Program-made: the position numbers and the translations under genes | Source: JACKHO01 sp041398745 | Lineage (GTDB): Bacteria; Planctomycetota; Planctomycetia; Planctomycetales; Planctomycetaceae | DNA: 64,000 nucleotides | Reading direction: 5' to 3' | Assembly (NCBI GenBank): GCA_041398745.1 | Contig: JAWKUB010000008.1 | Span: 408,560 to 472,559 of the forward strand | Shown: one piece after another, positions 54,619-63,013 of the stretch | Layout of the letters: the number at the start of each line of letters is the position of its first letter | Numbering within the stretch: the first letter of the stretch is position 1 | The notes under the pieces: model-generated | What the model saw: the letters and a program-made list of their open reading frames with translations, nothing else | Database searches by the model: none | Told to the model about the DNA's origin: nothing

Positions 54619-54770
54619 GCACCCCTTCTGCAGGGTGCGTGGAACAAGTCAACCGCTTCTGGTGGGTTACGCCCGCACGCTTGGCATTGCATATCGGCTG
54701 GGCCAATTCGCACGTTAGATGACTTGTGCAACGCACCATCCCTTTTTGGTGCGGACTGCACCCACCCTAC
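54619..54770. repeat. REP-like paired palindromic element
   Basis: A hairpin GCACCC/GGGTGC (54619-54638) and a hairpin GCACCA/TGGTGC (54733-54752) flank an imperfect 15-bp inverted repeat (54637-54651 with 54720-54734, 13 of 15 matching). The right part ends in GTGCGGACTGCACCCACCC, a motif widespread as an intergenic repeat. No transposase is near. Confidence 0.6.
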
Positions 54771-54777
54771 CACAGTG

Positions 54778-56067
54778 CTACTTCGAATGACGAGGTTCAG
54801 CCATCCAGAAAGTCATGACGCCCCCCAGCAGAATGAGCCCGCTGACTGCGATGAACGGAATTTGAAACGGGACGTAATCCAACAGGATGCCGAACAGCGG
54901 TGAGAGCAGGAACGGTACCGTGTAGCAAATGGTCATGGTACTCAGGTACTGAGGATGCTCTTCGCGGGGGACGAGTTCCAGTGTGTAATTGGCAATGGTC
55001 CGCATGGTGACGGGCGTTATTCCGAGGAAGACATACGTCACCCAGAACCATTGCCGACCATTCGGCACCACTTCCGAAGCCAGCAAGACAGCAATGAGTG
55101 GTGTGACAGCGGCGACGAACGCTGACCAGCGCAATGCCAGCCGGTTGCCGTAGTTGTCTGCCAGTTTGCCGAGTAAAGGGCTGAGAATTCCCACGCTGAT
55201 GTTTTGTGCAATCACCCACCAGATGAGGTCGATCGGCTCGCTTCCCAGAAACTCTTTGGCCAAGGCCTGGTAGTGCGGAAACAATAGCAGCCCCGTCATG
55301 AACAACGTCGACATGACTGCCGCGCTGCGGAAACGGACATCGTGCCGAAAGATTTCCCAGGCTCGAACGAACGGGGACCACCAAGGCACGCGCGGCTTTT
55401 GAGGCGCGGCGTCTGGTTCTTCAATGCAAAAGCTCGCGAGCAGTCCAGCCAGAAAATAAGCGCTGCCGTTAAACGCGAAAATGTAAATGAATCCCACATG
55501 CTTCGGCAGTTGAATCCACGGACGCAACAAATAGTAACCTGCGGCCACAGCTCCAATTGAACCGACGAACCCGGCAATCCCCAGCAGGCGACCGCGACGA
55601 TCTGCCGGGATGAGTTTCCCCTGCAGCGTGCCTGTCACCATTTGGTTCAGCCCGGTTGCGGAAAAGAAAATGAGATACAGAACCAGAAAGAAGACGACAA
55701 ACCACATCTGGCTGGGACTCTCCAGCCACCACCATACGGCGGCCAGCAAGAGGAACGGCAGAGCCATCCCGAGCGTGGTGAGGAGCAATGCCCGTTTTTT
55801 GAGTGGCACGTCCCGGACTGCATTGGACGCCAGCAGCGGCGGGATGCTTTGACCGAGGCGATTCAGTACCGGCAGAAATCCCCGTGCCCAAGACGCATTA
55901 CTCGAAATAATGTCGAGCACATGCGGGATAATGACGCTCTCGGTTTTGAAGATCCAACCAATTCGCATCACGACCAATTGCAGCGCGAGAATGGTCGTGT
56001 TGCGCGTCTCGTGCCGGGAATGGTCCGGCTCCTCCGTCACTGTCTCCTGTTCCGCCGAATCACTCAT
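54778..56067 (-). CDS. MFS transporter
   Basis: A 429-residue membrane transporter with about twelve hydrophobic segments and a central charged loop (CIEEPDAAPQKPRVPWW). A basic loop after helix four (LIPADRRGRLLG) and the repeat GKLADNYGNRLALRW in the second half resemble the MFS inter-helix 2-3 signatures. Substrate unknown. Its ATG overlaps the stop of the symporter gene by four bases, so the two are translated together. Confidence 0.85.
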   Translation of the reverse strand: MSDSAEQETVTEEPDHSRHETRNTTILALQLVVMRIGWIFKTESVIIPHVLDIISSNASWARGFLPVLNRLGQSIPPLLASNAVRDVPLKKRALLLTTLGMALPFLLLAAVWWWLESPSQMWFVVFFLVLYLIFFSATGLNQMVTGTLQGKLIPADRRGRLLGIAGFVGSIGAVAAGYYLLRPWIQLPKHVGFIYIFAFNGSAYFLAGLLASFCIEEPDAAPQKPRVPWWSPFVRAWEIFRHDVRFRSAAVMSTLFMTGLLLFPHYQALAKEFLGSEPIDLIWWVIAQNISVGILSPLLGKLADNYGNRLALRWSAFVAAVTPLIAVLLASEVVPNGRQWFWVTYVFLGITPVTMRTIANYTLELVPREEHPQYLSTMTICYTVPFLLSPLFGILLDYVPFQIPFIAVSGLILLGGVMTFWMAEPRHSK

Positions 56068-57455
56068 GTGACAGGGTCTTCCTCAGGGACAGTGACAACT
56101 TGCGGCGCAGGGGCAACGGGAGTGAGCGGATCATCGGAGTCGAAGTACTGATCCACGACAGCGGCCCCCATGGCATCACCCAGTACGTTTACCGTCGTGC
56201 GGAATCGGTCCAGGAACCAGTCGATGGTAATAATGGTGCTGATACCCGAGGTCGGCAGGCCGACAGAGGTCAGCACAATTTGCATGGTCACCAGCCCCGC
56301 TTCAGGAATTCCGGCCGCGCCAATCGCCGCGAGTGTGGCCGTGACCGCAACGACAACCTGTTGGGCCAGCGTTAAATCCCGCCCCAACACCTGTGCGATA
56401 AAAATCGCCGCGACCGCCTCGTACAGCGCGGTCCCATCCATGTTGATGGTCGAACCCAGTGGAACGACGAAGTCCACAGACTTCCGTGACACGCCTGCAT
56501 TGTCGATGGTCCGTTCAATAGTGACTGGTAGCGTTGCCGAAGAACTCGCCGTGGAAAACGCGGTGAGCAGGGCGTCGGAGATTTGCAGCATGAACCGGTA
56601 AGGATTTCGCCGCGTGAACAACCACAACACGGCTGGCAACGTAATCAACCCGTGTACGGCGAGACCAATGACGACGGTGAAGAAGTAGGCCGCAATTTTG
56701 CGGAGAGTGTCGAGGAATTCACCTTCCGCAATGGCATTACCAAACTTAGCGGCCACCAGACAGAAAATCCCAATGGGGGCGAAACGCATAATAAGCATGA
56801 TGAGTTCCATCAGGGCGTCGTTCGCCTGCCTGATAAAACTCGTCAGCGCGCTGACCCGTTCCCCCATGGTCGTCAGCACACCAGCAAACACAATCGAGAA
56901 CACAATCAGGGGAAGCAAATCCCCCTTGGCTGCCGACTCAATGAGGTTGTCGGAGCAAAGCATGAGAATAAGATTCTTCGCGATGTCCCCGGCCGACTTC
57001 GGCTTGCCATTCTCCGCTTTTTGATCACCTTGTTCATTTGCAGCCTCAGCTTCTTGAACGACGGCCTCCTCCCGAGCTTTCTTCAGGGCCTCTTCATCAA
57101 TGGCCGAGCCGGGATTAATGAGGTTGACCAGCACCAGCCCCACAATAACCGCCATGAACGTCGTGGTGACATAGTAACCGACCGCGATCATACCCGGACG
57201 CCCGAGTTTGCGAATGTCCCCCAGCCCAAGCACACCGGTCATCACCGAAGTCACCACGAGGGGAACGACCATCATCCGCAGCAATCTGAGAAAGATTTCG
57301 CCGCCAATCGAAATGGGCGTGAAGACCGTCGACGTCCAGTCCGCCATACCCGCGGCGTTCAATGCCCAGGGCAGGGCAATCGCGACCAGTACAGCCGCCA
57401 AAATGGCGATGACAATTTGAAGCGTCAGACTCTTATGCTGCTGAGATTGTGACAT
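56064..57455 (-). CDS. Dicarboxylate/amino-acid:cation symporter
   Basis: A 463-residue DAACS-family (GltP/DctA-like) symporter that imports dicarboxylates or glutamate/aspartate with Na+ or H+. The family tail is clear: STASSSATLPVT (re-entrant loop HP1), VPLGSTINMDGTALY in TM7, and AAGIPEAGLVTM (HP2), followed by DRFRTTVNVLGDA. A hydrophilic insert of about 50 residues (EEALKKAREEAVVQEAEAAN) lies between TM3 and TM4, longer than usual. It is the first gene of the pair with the MFS transporter. Exact substrate unknown. Confidence 0.93.
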   Translation of the reverse strand: MSQSQQHKSLTLQIVIAILAAVLVAIALPWALNAAGMADWTSTVFTPISIGGEIFLRLLRMMVVPLVVTSVMTGVLGLGDIRKLGRPGMIAVGYYVTTTFMAVIVGLVLVNLINPGSAIDEEALKKAREEAVVQEAEAANEQGDQKAENGKPKSAGDIAKNLILMLCSDNLIESAAKGDLLPLIVFSIVFAGVLTTMGERVSALTSFIRQANDALMELIMLIMRFAPIGIFCLVAAKFGNAIAEGEFLDTLRKIAAYFFTVVIGLAVHGLITLPAVLWLFTRRNPYRFMLQISDALLTAFSTASSSATLPVTIERTIDNAGVSRKSVDFVVPLGSTINMDGTALYEAVAAIFIAQVLGRDLTLAQQVVVAVTATLAAIGAAGIPEAGLVTMQIVLTSVGLPTSGISTIITIDWFLDRFRTTVNVLGDAMGAAVVDQYFDSDDPLTPVAPAPQVVTVPEEDPVT

Positions 57456-57754
57456 GGAATCGCCAACACTGTCCGCCGGGAAAGAACAACATCCGACTCA
57501 GTGTAACGCTTAAGCTGCGCAGATTCAGCGTGCCCCAATAATTCGGTAGGGCCCATGCAAAGTGCCATGCTCACACCGCGCAGCAGGGTGAGCATGCTTG
57601 CCTCGCCCTGCAACACAACTTTCGATATCGCACAATCCGAGAAAGACCAAGTGAAGCGACTCAACGGAAGCCCGAATTTGGTGGCGAAAAGCGGAGACTC
57701 ACCCTTTCGGTCCAACCTCCAAACCTTCAACGCTCAACCATCAACGTTCAACGC
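57456..57754. other. Spacer with palindrome, upstream of symporter
   Basis: Nearly 300 bases without a gene. It contains a 9-bp inverted repeat CATGCTCAC/GTGAGCATG (57566-57574, 57588-57596) and a short CAACGCTCAACCATCAACG-type reiteration near 57730. It could be a degenerate repeat element. Both neighbouring genes run on the minus strand. Confidence 0.45.
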
Positions 57755-58672
57755 CTACACCGCGCTGCTGTCATTAATGACCGTGCAGGGAATCTTGCGA
57801 TTCACGCGTTTCAGCAGGCCAGTCAGCACTCGACCGGGGCCAATTTCGTAGAACTGTTCGACGCCGGAGTCGACGAACGACCGCATGGTGTCTTCCCAGC
57901 GCACGGGACTGACAACCTGTCGCACCAGAATGTCTTTGAGTTCCGCAGAGTCTGTGTGTGCCGCGACGTCGACATTGGAGACCACGGGAATTCGCGGAGC
58001 CTGAAGTTCGACGTTGGCCAGCGCTTCGGCGAGTCGGTCATCAGCGGGCTTCATAATGTTCGTATGAAATGCCCCAGCAACAGCCAATGGCACCACGCGC
58101 GCACCGGCCGCCTCGGCCAACTCTACGGCTTTTTCGCAGGCAGCGGTTTCGCCGGACAGCACGAGGTTGCCGGGACAGAGGTAGTTTGCAATTTCAATGA
58201 GTCCCGTAGCAGAGGCTTGATCGCGGATTCCCTGAACCTGCTCGAGGCTCAGCATCAATACGCTAACCATCCCCGAGGGAGTGGCATCGGCGGCGTCCTG
58301 CATGGCACGCCCACGTTGCTGCACCACACGCAGACCATCTTCGAATGACATCGCTCCGGCAAACACGAGCGCAGTGTATTCGCCCAGACTGAGTCCCGCC
58401 GCAATATCACACTGATCAATAACCTCCGGCGATTCTGCTTTCAGCTTTTCGAGGCAGGCCAGCGATGCCACGAAAATGGCAGGCTGACTGTAGACCGTGG
58501 AATCGAGGTCAGCAGAGGGACCTTCGAAGCAAATTTTCGCAAGGTCGTAACCGAGGACTTCGTTGGCCCGATCAAACAGATTGCGGGCCGCGGGGAGTTG
58601 GTTGCAAATGGTCTGCGCCATACCAACGTGTTGTGCCCCTTGACCAGGAAACAGGAATGCAGTCTTTGCCAT
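57755..58672 (-). CDS. fabD: Malonyl-CoA:ACP transacylase
   Basis: A 305-residue FabD, which loads malonate onto acyl-carrier protein for fatty-acid synthesis. FPGQGAQ opens the protein; nucleophile Ser95 lies in GLSLGEY, Arg120 in VQQRGRAM, and His203 in GAFHT. The length is normal. It follows plsX by 106 bases on the same strand, in the usual rpmF-plsX-fab order. Confidence 0.97.
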   Translation of the reverse strand: MAKTAFLFPGQGAQHVGMAQTICNQLPAARNLFDRANEVLGYDLAKICFEGPSADLDSTVYSQPAIFVASLACLEKLKAESPEVIDQCDIAAGLSLGEYTALVFAGAMSFEDGLRVVQQRGRAMQDAADATPSGMVSVLMLSLEQVQGIRDQASATGLIEIANYLCPGNLVLSGETAACEKAVELAEAAGARVVPLAVAGAFHTNIMKPADDRLAEALANVELQAPRIPVVSNVDVAAHTDSAELKDILVRQVVSPVRWEDTMRSFVDSGVEQFYEIGPGRVLTGLLKRVNRKIPCTVINDSSAV

Positions 58673-58778
58673 GACTCTTTTTCTCGCTGACGGCTACCTA
58701 CAAGAGCAGCCTGAACAATGGGAGAGTCGCCGAGCGACCTTGATTCAATTGAATGTGGACGGCCCGAACACTGCTCGG

Positions 58779-59792
58779 CTACGAATCAGCAGCTTCTTCC
58801 AGTGCCATCCACTGTTCGACGATTTTCGAATTGACCTGCCGCTCGTGCAATTCCAGAGCGGTTCGCAGTGCGTTACGAATCGAACGGGCATCGCTCGACC
58901 CGTGTGCGATCATGCAAATGCCATCGATTCCGAGGAGCGGAGCACCACCCACTTCGTTGTGTTCAAACTTCTTTGCCGCCGCACCAAAGGCCTGCGCTGC
59001 CTTAGGCCGTTGTGCTTCTTCGAGGGCACCGCATACTTCGCGGGCGAGGGTTTGCATCATCATCGAGGCCATTCCCTCGCTGACTTTCAACACCACGTTC
59101 CCCACGAAGCCTTCGCAAATAACGACGTCCGCTTCACCGTGGTACAGACCGCGTCCTTCGACATTACCAATGTAGGCAGAGCTAATGGCACTGCCGAGCA
59201 GGAGTTGATGGGTCTCGCGAACCAAATCGGTCCCTTTACCATCTTCGCTGCCAATGTTCATCAGGCCGACCCGCGGCGTCTCAATACCCAGAACTTCCTG
59301 AGCAAACACTCCGCCCATGACGGCATATTGCACGAGGTGCTCTGGACGAGCTCCTGGATTGGCGCCCACATCCATCAGAATACAGGGGCCTTTGGAAGTT
59401 GGCAGAACAACCGCAATTCCTGGACGCTTAATCCCTTTCAGGAACAGGCGGGTACGCAGGCCAAACGCGACGACGCCACCGGTGTTTCCGGCACTGACAA
59501 CCGCATCGACTTTCTTCTCGGCCAGCAGTTTCCAGCAAACGGCAATGGAGCAGCCGGGCTTCTTCCGTAGAGCGTCAGCTGGCTTTTCTTCCATGCCGAC
59601 GAAGCCCTCAGATGGAACGAGTTGCAGCCGTTCGCCAGAGTAGCCCGCTTTATTGAGCAGTGGCTCAAGCGCATCCTGATCACCGACCAGGAAGACCTCC
59701 ATATTCGGATGTGCCTTCAGGGCCTCAATCACACCATCGACGTTCACCTGGGGAGCGTCATCACCCCCCATGGCGTCCAAGGCAATCCGCAT
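58779..59792 (-). CDS. plsX: Phosphate acyltransferase PlsX
   Basis: A 337-residue PlsX that makes acyl-phosphate from acyl-ACP, first step to phosphatidic acid. The opening MRIALDAMGGDDAP and the segments SAGNTGG, MDVGANP and GFVGNVVLK are diagnostic. It starts six bases after the rpmF stop, so it is translationally close to rpmF and part of the rpmF-plsX-fabD operon. Confidence 0.97.
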   Translation of the reverse strand: MRIALDAMGGDDAPQVNVDGVIEALKAHPNMEVFLVGDQDALEPLLNKAGYSGERLQLVPSEGFVGMEEKPADALRKKPGCSIAVCWKLLAEKKVDAVVSAGNTGGVVAFGLRTRLFLKGIKRPGIAVVLPTSKGPCILMDVGANPGARPEHLVQYAVMGGVFAQEVLGIETPRVGLMNIGSEDGKGTDLVRETHQLLLGSAISSAYIGNVEGRGLYHGEADVVICEGFVGNVVLKVSEGMASMMMQTLAREVCGALEEAQRPKAAQAFGAAAKKFEHNEVGGAPLLGIDGICMIAHGSSDARSIRNALRTALELHERQVNSKIVEQWMALEEAADS

Positions 59793-59798
59793 GGAGGA

Positions 59799-59978
59799 CT
59801 ATTCCTCAGCCGCAACCATAGTGCGACCGTGATAGTTGCCGCAATTTGGGCAAACCACGTGAGACGGAACGGCGGTTCCGCACTGTGAACAATTCTGAAG
59901 CTTCATCGGCTTCACGCCGTCATGTGCACGACGCTTACGAGACCGCGAACGCGACTGGCGTCTTTTTGGAACGGCCAT
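59799..59978 (-). CDS. rpmF: 50S ribosomal protein L32
   Basis: A 59-residue L32. The basic start MAVPKRRQSRSRSRKRR is typical, and a zinc site is formed by C30, C33, C43 and C46. It is read on the minus strand from ATG 59978 to TAG 59799-59801. The rpmF-plsX-fabD order is conserved in bacteria. A good promoter lies about 90 bases upstream. Confidence 0.96.
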   Translation of the reverse strand: MAVPKRRQSRSRSRKRRAHDGVKPMKLQNCSQCGTAVPSHVVCPNCGNYHGRTMVAAEE

Positions 59979-60065
59979 GACTTAACACCTTAATTTCAAA
60001 AAACTTACACCAACAACACGGCGCAGCGATACCGCTTAGCGCAAGAGCAACGCCCCGAACGCGTT

Positions 60066-60095
60066 ATCGTAAGTGGGCTGACGGTAAACTGTCAA
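60066..60095 (-). promoter_or_regulatory. Predicted sigma-70 promoter of rpmF-plsX-fabD
   Basis: On the minus strand, TTGACA (60095-60090) and TACGAT (60071-60066) are separated by 18 bases. The expected start of transcription near 60059 leaves a leader of about 80 bases ahead of rpmF. Confidence 0.65.
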
Positions 60096-60398
60096 GCATG
60101 CAGATTCGCGCCTGAGTTGCCTTACACAGGACAGTAATGGACACTCCTGTTCAGCTGGTGAATGGCCGCGGAGTATCGTATCGCCCTGCAGGGAAACGCC
60201 TTATGTGCTGGGCCGGGTAGAGTAATGGGGTGTGTCGCAATAGTCGCCATCAAGACAAAGCCTCACTTCGCTATAGGGACGCGGGACTTCGAGATGGAAT
60301 GGTAACCAGGCCACCTTCGCTAGGCAGAAGGCGTTTTGTCTGCAATGATTTTGTTGCGGCATTCGCCGGTTCAACATACACCTCACGCGGGGGCACTC
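60096..60398. other. Intergenic, divergent spacer
   Basis: About 300 bases between the rpmF promoter and the DUF2314-ankyrin gene. Open frames are short and unsupported, and no clear structured element was recognised. Confidence 0.4.
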
Positions 60399-61130
60399 AT
60401 GAGCGACAGTCCGGTTACCTTTCACAAAGGGGATGACCCCAACATTCTCGCTGCCGCGCGGAAGGCGCGGGGGTCGTTTCGATACTTCTGGCAGCAAATC
60501 GCACTTGACTTCAACAGAATCGTCCCGGCACTCAGCATGGCCTGCCTGAAGGTTCCGTTCTCTGATGATGCATCAGACCCGGAAGCGCAGGTTGAGCAAA
60601 TGTGGGTCGATGAAATTACCTTCGACGGGGTGAACATTGAAGGTGTGCTTATCAACGCACCGAACTGGCTGACGTCGGTCTCGCAGGGAGATGACGTTTC
60701 CTTCCCCGTGTCACAAATCTCCGACTGGCTGCTGGTCATAGGGGAAGAAGTCTACGGCGGCTATTCCATTCAGGTCCTCCGCCAACAAATGTCCCCCGAT
60801 GAACGGGCCGGGCACGATGAAGCCTGGGGACTCAACTTCCCCGACCCCGAAACTGTCCTGGTCCCCGAACGGAATGCGGAGTTCGAACAGGTCATCGCGG
60901 ACTTGATGTCCGAGCAACTCGACAAAGACCCCATGCTGGTCCACACCACCTACGACCACGGCCGGACGCTGCTGCATTTGGAATCCCTGTATGGCCGCCC
61001 GCTGTCCGCCAAAGCCCTGCTGGAACGCGGCGCCAATCCCACCACCCGCTGCGACCGCGGCTGGACCGCACATGATTACGCCAAATCACTGCAATGGGAT
61101 GACGTGTTGATGGTGCTGGATGCTGAGTGA
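60399..61130 (+). CDS. DUF2314 domain with ankyrin-like repeat
   Basis: A 243-residue cytoplasmic protein. Residues about 15-150 resemble DUF2314: ARKARGSFRYFWQQ, a strand pair ending in MWVDEITFDG, GVLINAPNWLTSVSQGDDV and ISDWLLVIGEEVYGGYS. The C-terminal part reads as ankyrin repeats (GRTLLHLESLYGRPLSAKAL, LERGANPTTRCDRGWTAHD). DUF2314 proteins are often found in bacterial toxin/immunity and accessory settings; a binding role is inferred, not shown. ATG 60399 is preferred to the upstream in-frame start. Confidence 0.72.
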   Translation: MSDSPVTFHKGDDPNILAAARKARGSFRYFWQQIALDFNRIVPALSMACLKVPFSDDASDPEAQVEQMWVDEITFDGVNIEGVLINAPNWLTSVSQGDDVSFPVSQISDWLLVIGEEVYGGYSIQVLRQQMSPDERAGHDEAWGLNFPDPETVLVPERNAEFEQVIADLMSEQLDKDPMLVHTTYDHGRTLLHLESLYGRPLSAKALLERGANPTTRCDRGWTAHDYAKSLQWDDVLMVLDAE

Positions 61131-61188
61131 TGCAATTCATTCGCGGCAACATTCCACTGAATTGACTCAGAATCAACACTGAAAAGAC

Positions 61189-62463
61189 ATGCCAATCAAC
61201 GTCACCTGCCCCAATTGCTTTCGCGAATATCGCCTGAAAGATGAAATGCTTGGGAAGTCATTCCGCTGCAAGAACTGTTCAGCCGCAGTCAAAGCGGAGC
61301 CAAATGATGATTTGGTTGAATCGCCACCACCGCGACGAGAGGCGAAATCGCGAAATCCCTCTGCCAAAAAGTCTCGCAAGAGGACGAAAGGTAACAATGC
61401 CACCTACTGGATATTGGGAGGCGGCGTAGGGGCATTGTTGTTGCTGGGAATGATGTGTTTCGGCTGTGCTTCATTCCTAGCGAACCTGGGAATGAGTCCC
61501 GAGGAACGGGCGGAATTGGAACGCACACTGGCAGACCAGGAAGAATTGGACCTGCCCGATCAGGGTGGACCATCAACGCCGTTTCCATTGAGTGAATACC
61601 CTGCTCCAGAGTTTCCCGAGCTTCCGTTGCCAGAGTCACTGCCTGAATCGGACGTAAAGCTGTATCGCGTCAACATCAGCAATCCTGGCAAACCGCTACA
61701 ACCTGGATTCAACACGGAAATAAACGTCTACATGCCCGATGGAGATCATGCTCCAGCGTCACTCCCTTTGGTACTCGTTGCTCCCGCTGGTACGCGGCTC
61801 ATATATGGCAACAGTGTCGATGGCTCCGATTACCATGAAGAAACACTCCCTTACGCGAAAGAGGGAGCTGTGGTCATTCATTACTCACTCGATGGCTATT
61901 TGGCAGATCCCGATAACGCGAGAGACTCTCAATTCATGGCGGCGTATTCATCATTTCGGTCTGCCTGTGCCGGGATGGTGAATTGCCGCAACGCGATTGA
62001 ATTTGCGCTGCAGCGGATTCCGGCGGTCGATCCGAATCGGATTGTCGTGGCCGGTCATAGTTCAGCAGGGACACTTGCTCTGTTGATGTCCGAGCATGAA
62101 CCAAGATTGGCTGCATGTATTGCGTATTGCCCTTGCAGCGACGTTGAGGCACGTGTTGGACCATTTGCGAATGAGCTCAAGAAAAGTCTGAAGGGATGTG
62201 AAGACATGCCGGAATTCCTGACAAAAAGTTCTCCGCGCACTCACATCAATCACGTTCAATGTCCCATCTTTCTGTTTCACTCCTCTGACGATACCAATAC
62301 TCCGTATGCGGGATCGGTCGAGTTTACAGACATGGTCAAATCTGCGGGAAAGGACATTGAGCTATCGCAGCCTCCGGCGTTCGGAGACCACTACACTGGC
62401 ATGATTGAAGAAGGGATTCCACGGGGTATTCGCTGGCTGAAGTCGCGGAAAATACTGGAATAG
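61189..62463 (+). CDS. Zinc finger-TM-alpha/beta hydrolase fusion
   Basis: A 424-residue membrane protein with an unusual architecture. Cytoplasmic MJ0042-type zinc finger (C7, C10, C27, C30), a basic linker (AKKSRKRTKGNN), one membrane helix at about 72-98, a Pro/Glu-rich linker, then an extracytoplasmic prolyl-oligopeptidase-like hydrolase with Ser in GHSSAGT, Asp in HSSDDTNTPY and His in GDHYTG. All three catalytic residues are therefore present. The substrate is unknown. It is followed after 15 bases by a small membrane gene, probably co-transcribed. Confidence 0.83.
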   Translation: MPINVTCPNCFREYRLKDEMLGKSFRCKNCSAAVKAEPNDDLVESPPPRREAKSRNPSAKKSRKRTKGNNATYWILGGGVGALLLLGMMCFGCASFLANLGMSPEERAELERTLADQEELDLPDQGGPSTPFPLSEYPAPEFPELPLPESLPESDVKLYRVNISNPGKPLQPGFNTEINVYMPDGDHAPASLPLVLVAPAGTRLIYGNSVDGSDYHEETLPYAKEGAVVIHYSLDGYLADPDNARDSQFMAAYSSFRSACAGMVNCRNAIEFALQRIPAVDPNRIVVAGHSSAGTLALLMSEHEPRLAACIAYCPCSDVEARVGPFANELKKSLKGCEDMPEFLTKSSPRTHINHVQCPIFLFHSSDDTNTPYAGSVEFTDMVKSAGKDIELSQPPAFGDHYTGMIEEGIPRGIRWLKSRKILE

Positions 62464-62478
62464 CAGTTATCTCACATC

Positions 62479-62925
62479 ATGATCCAATCCACCCTCCGCA
62501 GCATCGGCGCCGTTGTCTTGAGTCTCATCATGGCGATGGTCCTCCTCATCGCCGTCGAGGGATTCAGTGCCATTGTGCATCCTCTTCCGCCGGGGGTTGA
62601 TCCCAGTGACATCGAGGCCTGCAAGGCTCATGTGGCGAATTATCCGGGGTGGGTGTTGGCCGTCGTCGTCCCCATGTGGGCTGCAACTGCCTTCCTGAGT
62701 TGCTGGATCGCAACGCGGCTTGGTGCGGGACGGCATCCTGCTCATGGGATTGGGGTGGGCGCATTGCTGTTCGCTGCCGTCACCTTCAACTTGCTCATGC
62801 TGCCGTACCCCATATGGTTCGAGGCGGCGAACTATGCGCTGTTTCCGCTGTGCATTTTCGCGGGAGTAAGGCTGGGAGTCGGTCAACAGAAAACGCCATC
62901 GACCGACGACTTGCCAGTGGCATGA
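62479..62925 (+). CDS. Small four-helix membrane protein
   Basis: A 148-residue protein with hydrophobic segments IGAVVLSLIMAMVLLIAV, VLAVVVPMWAATAFLSCW, GIGVGALLFAAVTFNLLML and ANYALFPLCIFAGVRLGV. No family recognised. It starts 15 bases after the zinc-finger hydrolase and may be a partner of it. A spacer of about 90 bases separates it from the SIR2-like gene. Confidence 0.65.
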   Translation: MIQSTLRSIGAVVLSLIMAMVLLIAVEGFSAIVHPLPPGVDPSDIEACKAHVANYPGWVLAVVVPMWAATAFLSCWIATRLGAGRHPAHGIGVGALLFAAVTFNLLMLPYPIWFEAANYALFPLCIFAGVRLGVGQQKTPSTDDLPVA

Positions 62926-63013
62926 ATAGCGTCTATCGCACGTTCCACATAGACTACCGCCTCCCGATGGCTTTGGGTTACGCGTCAGAGAATTTTGTCC
63001 ACTACCACAACAA

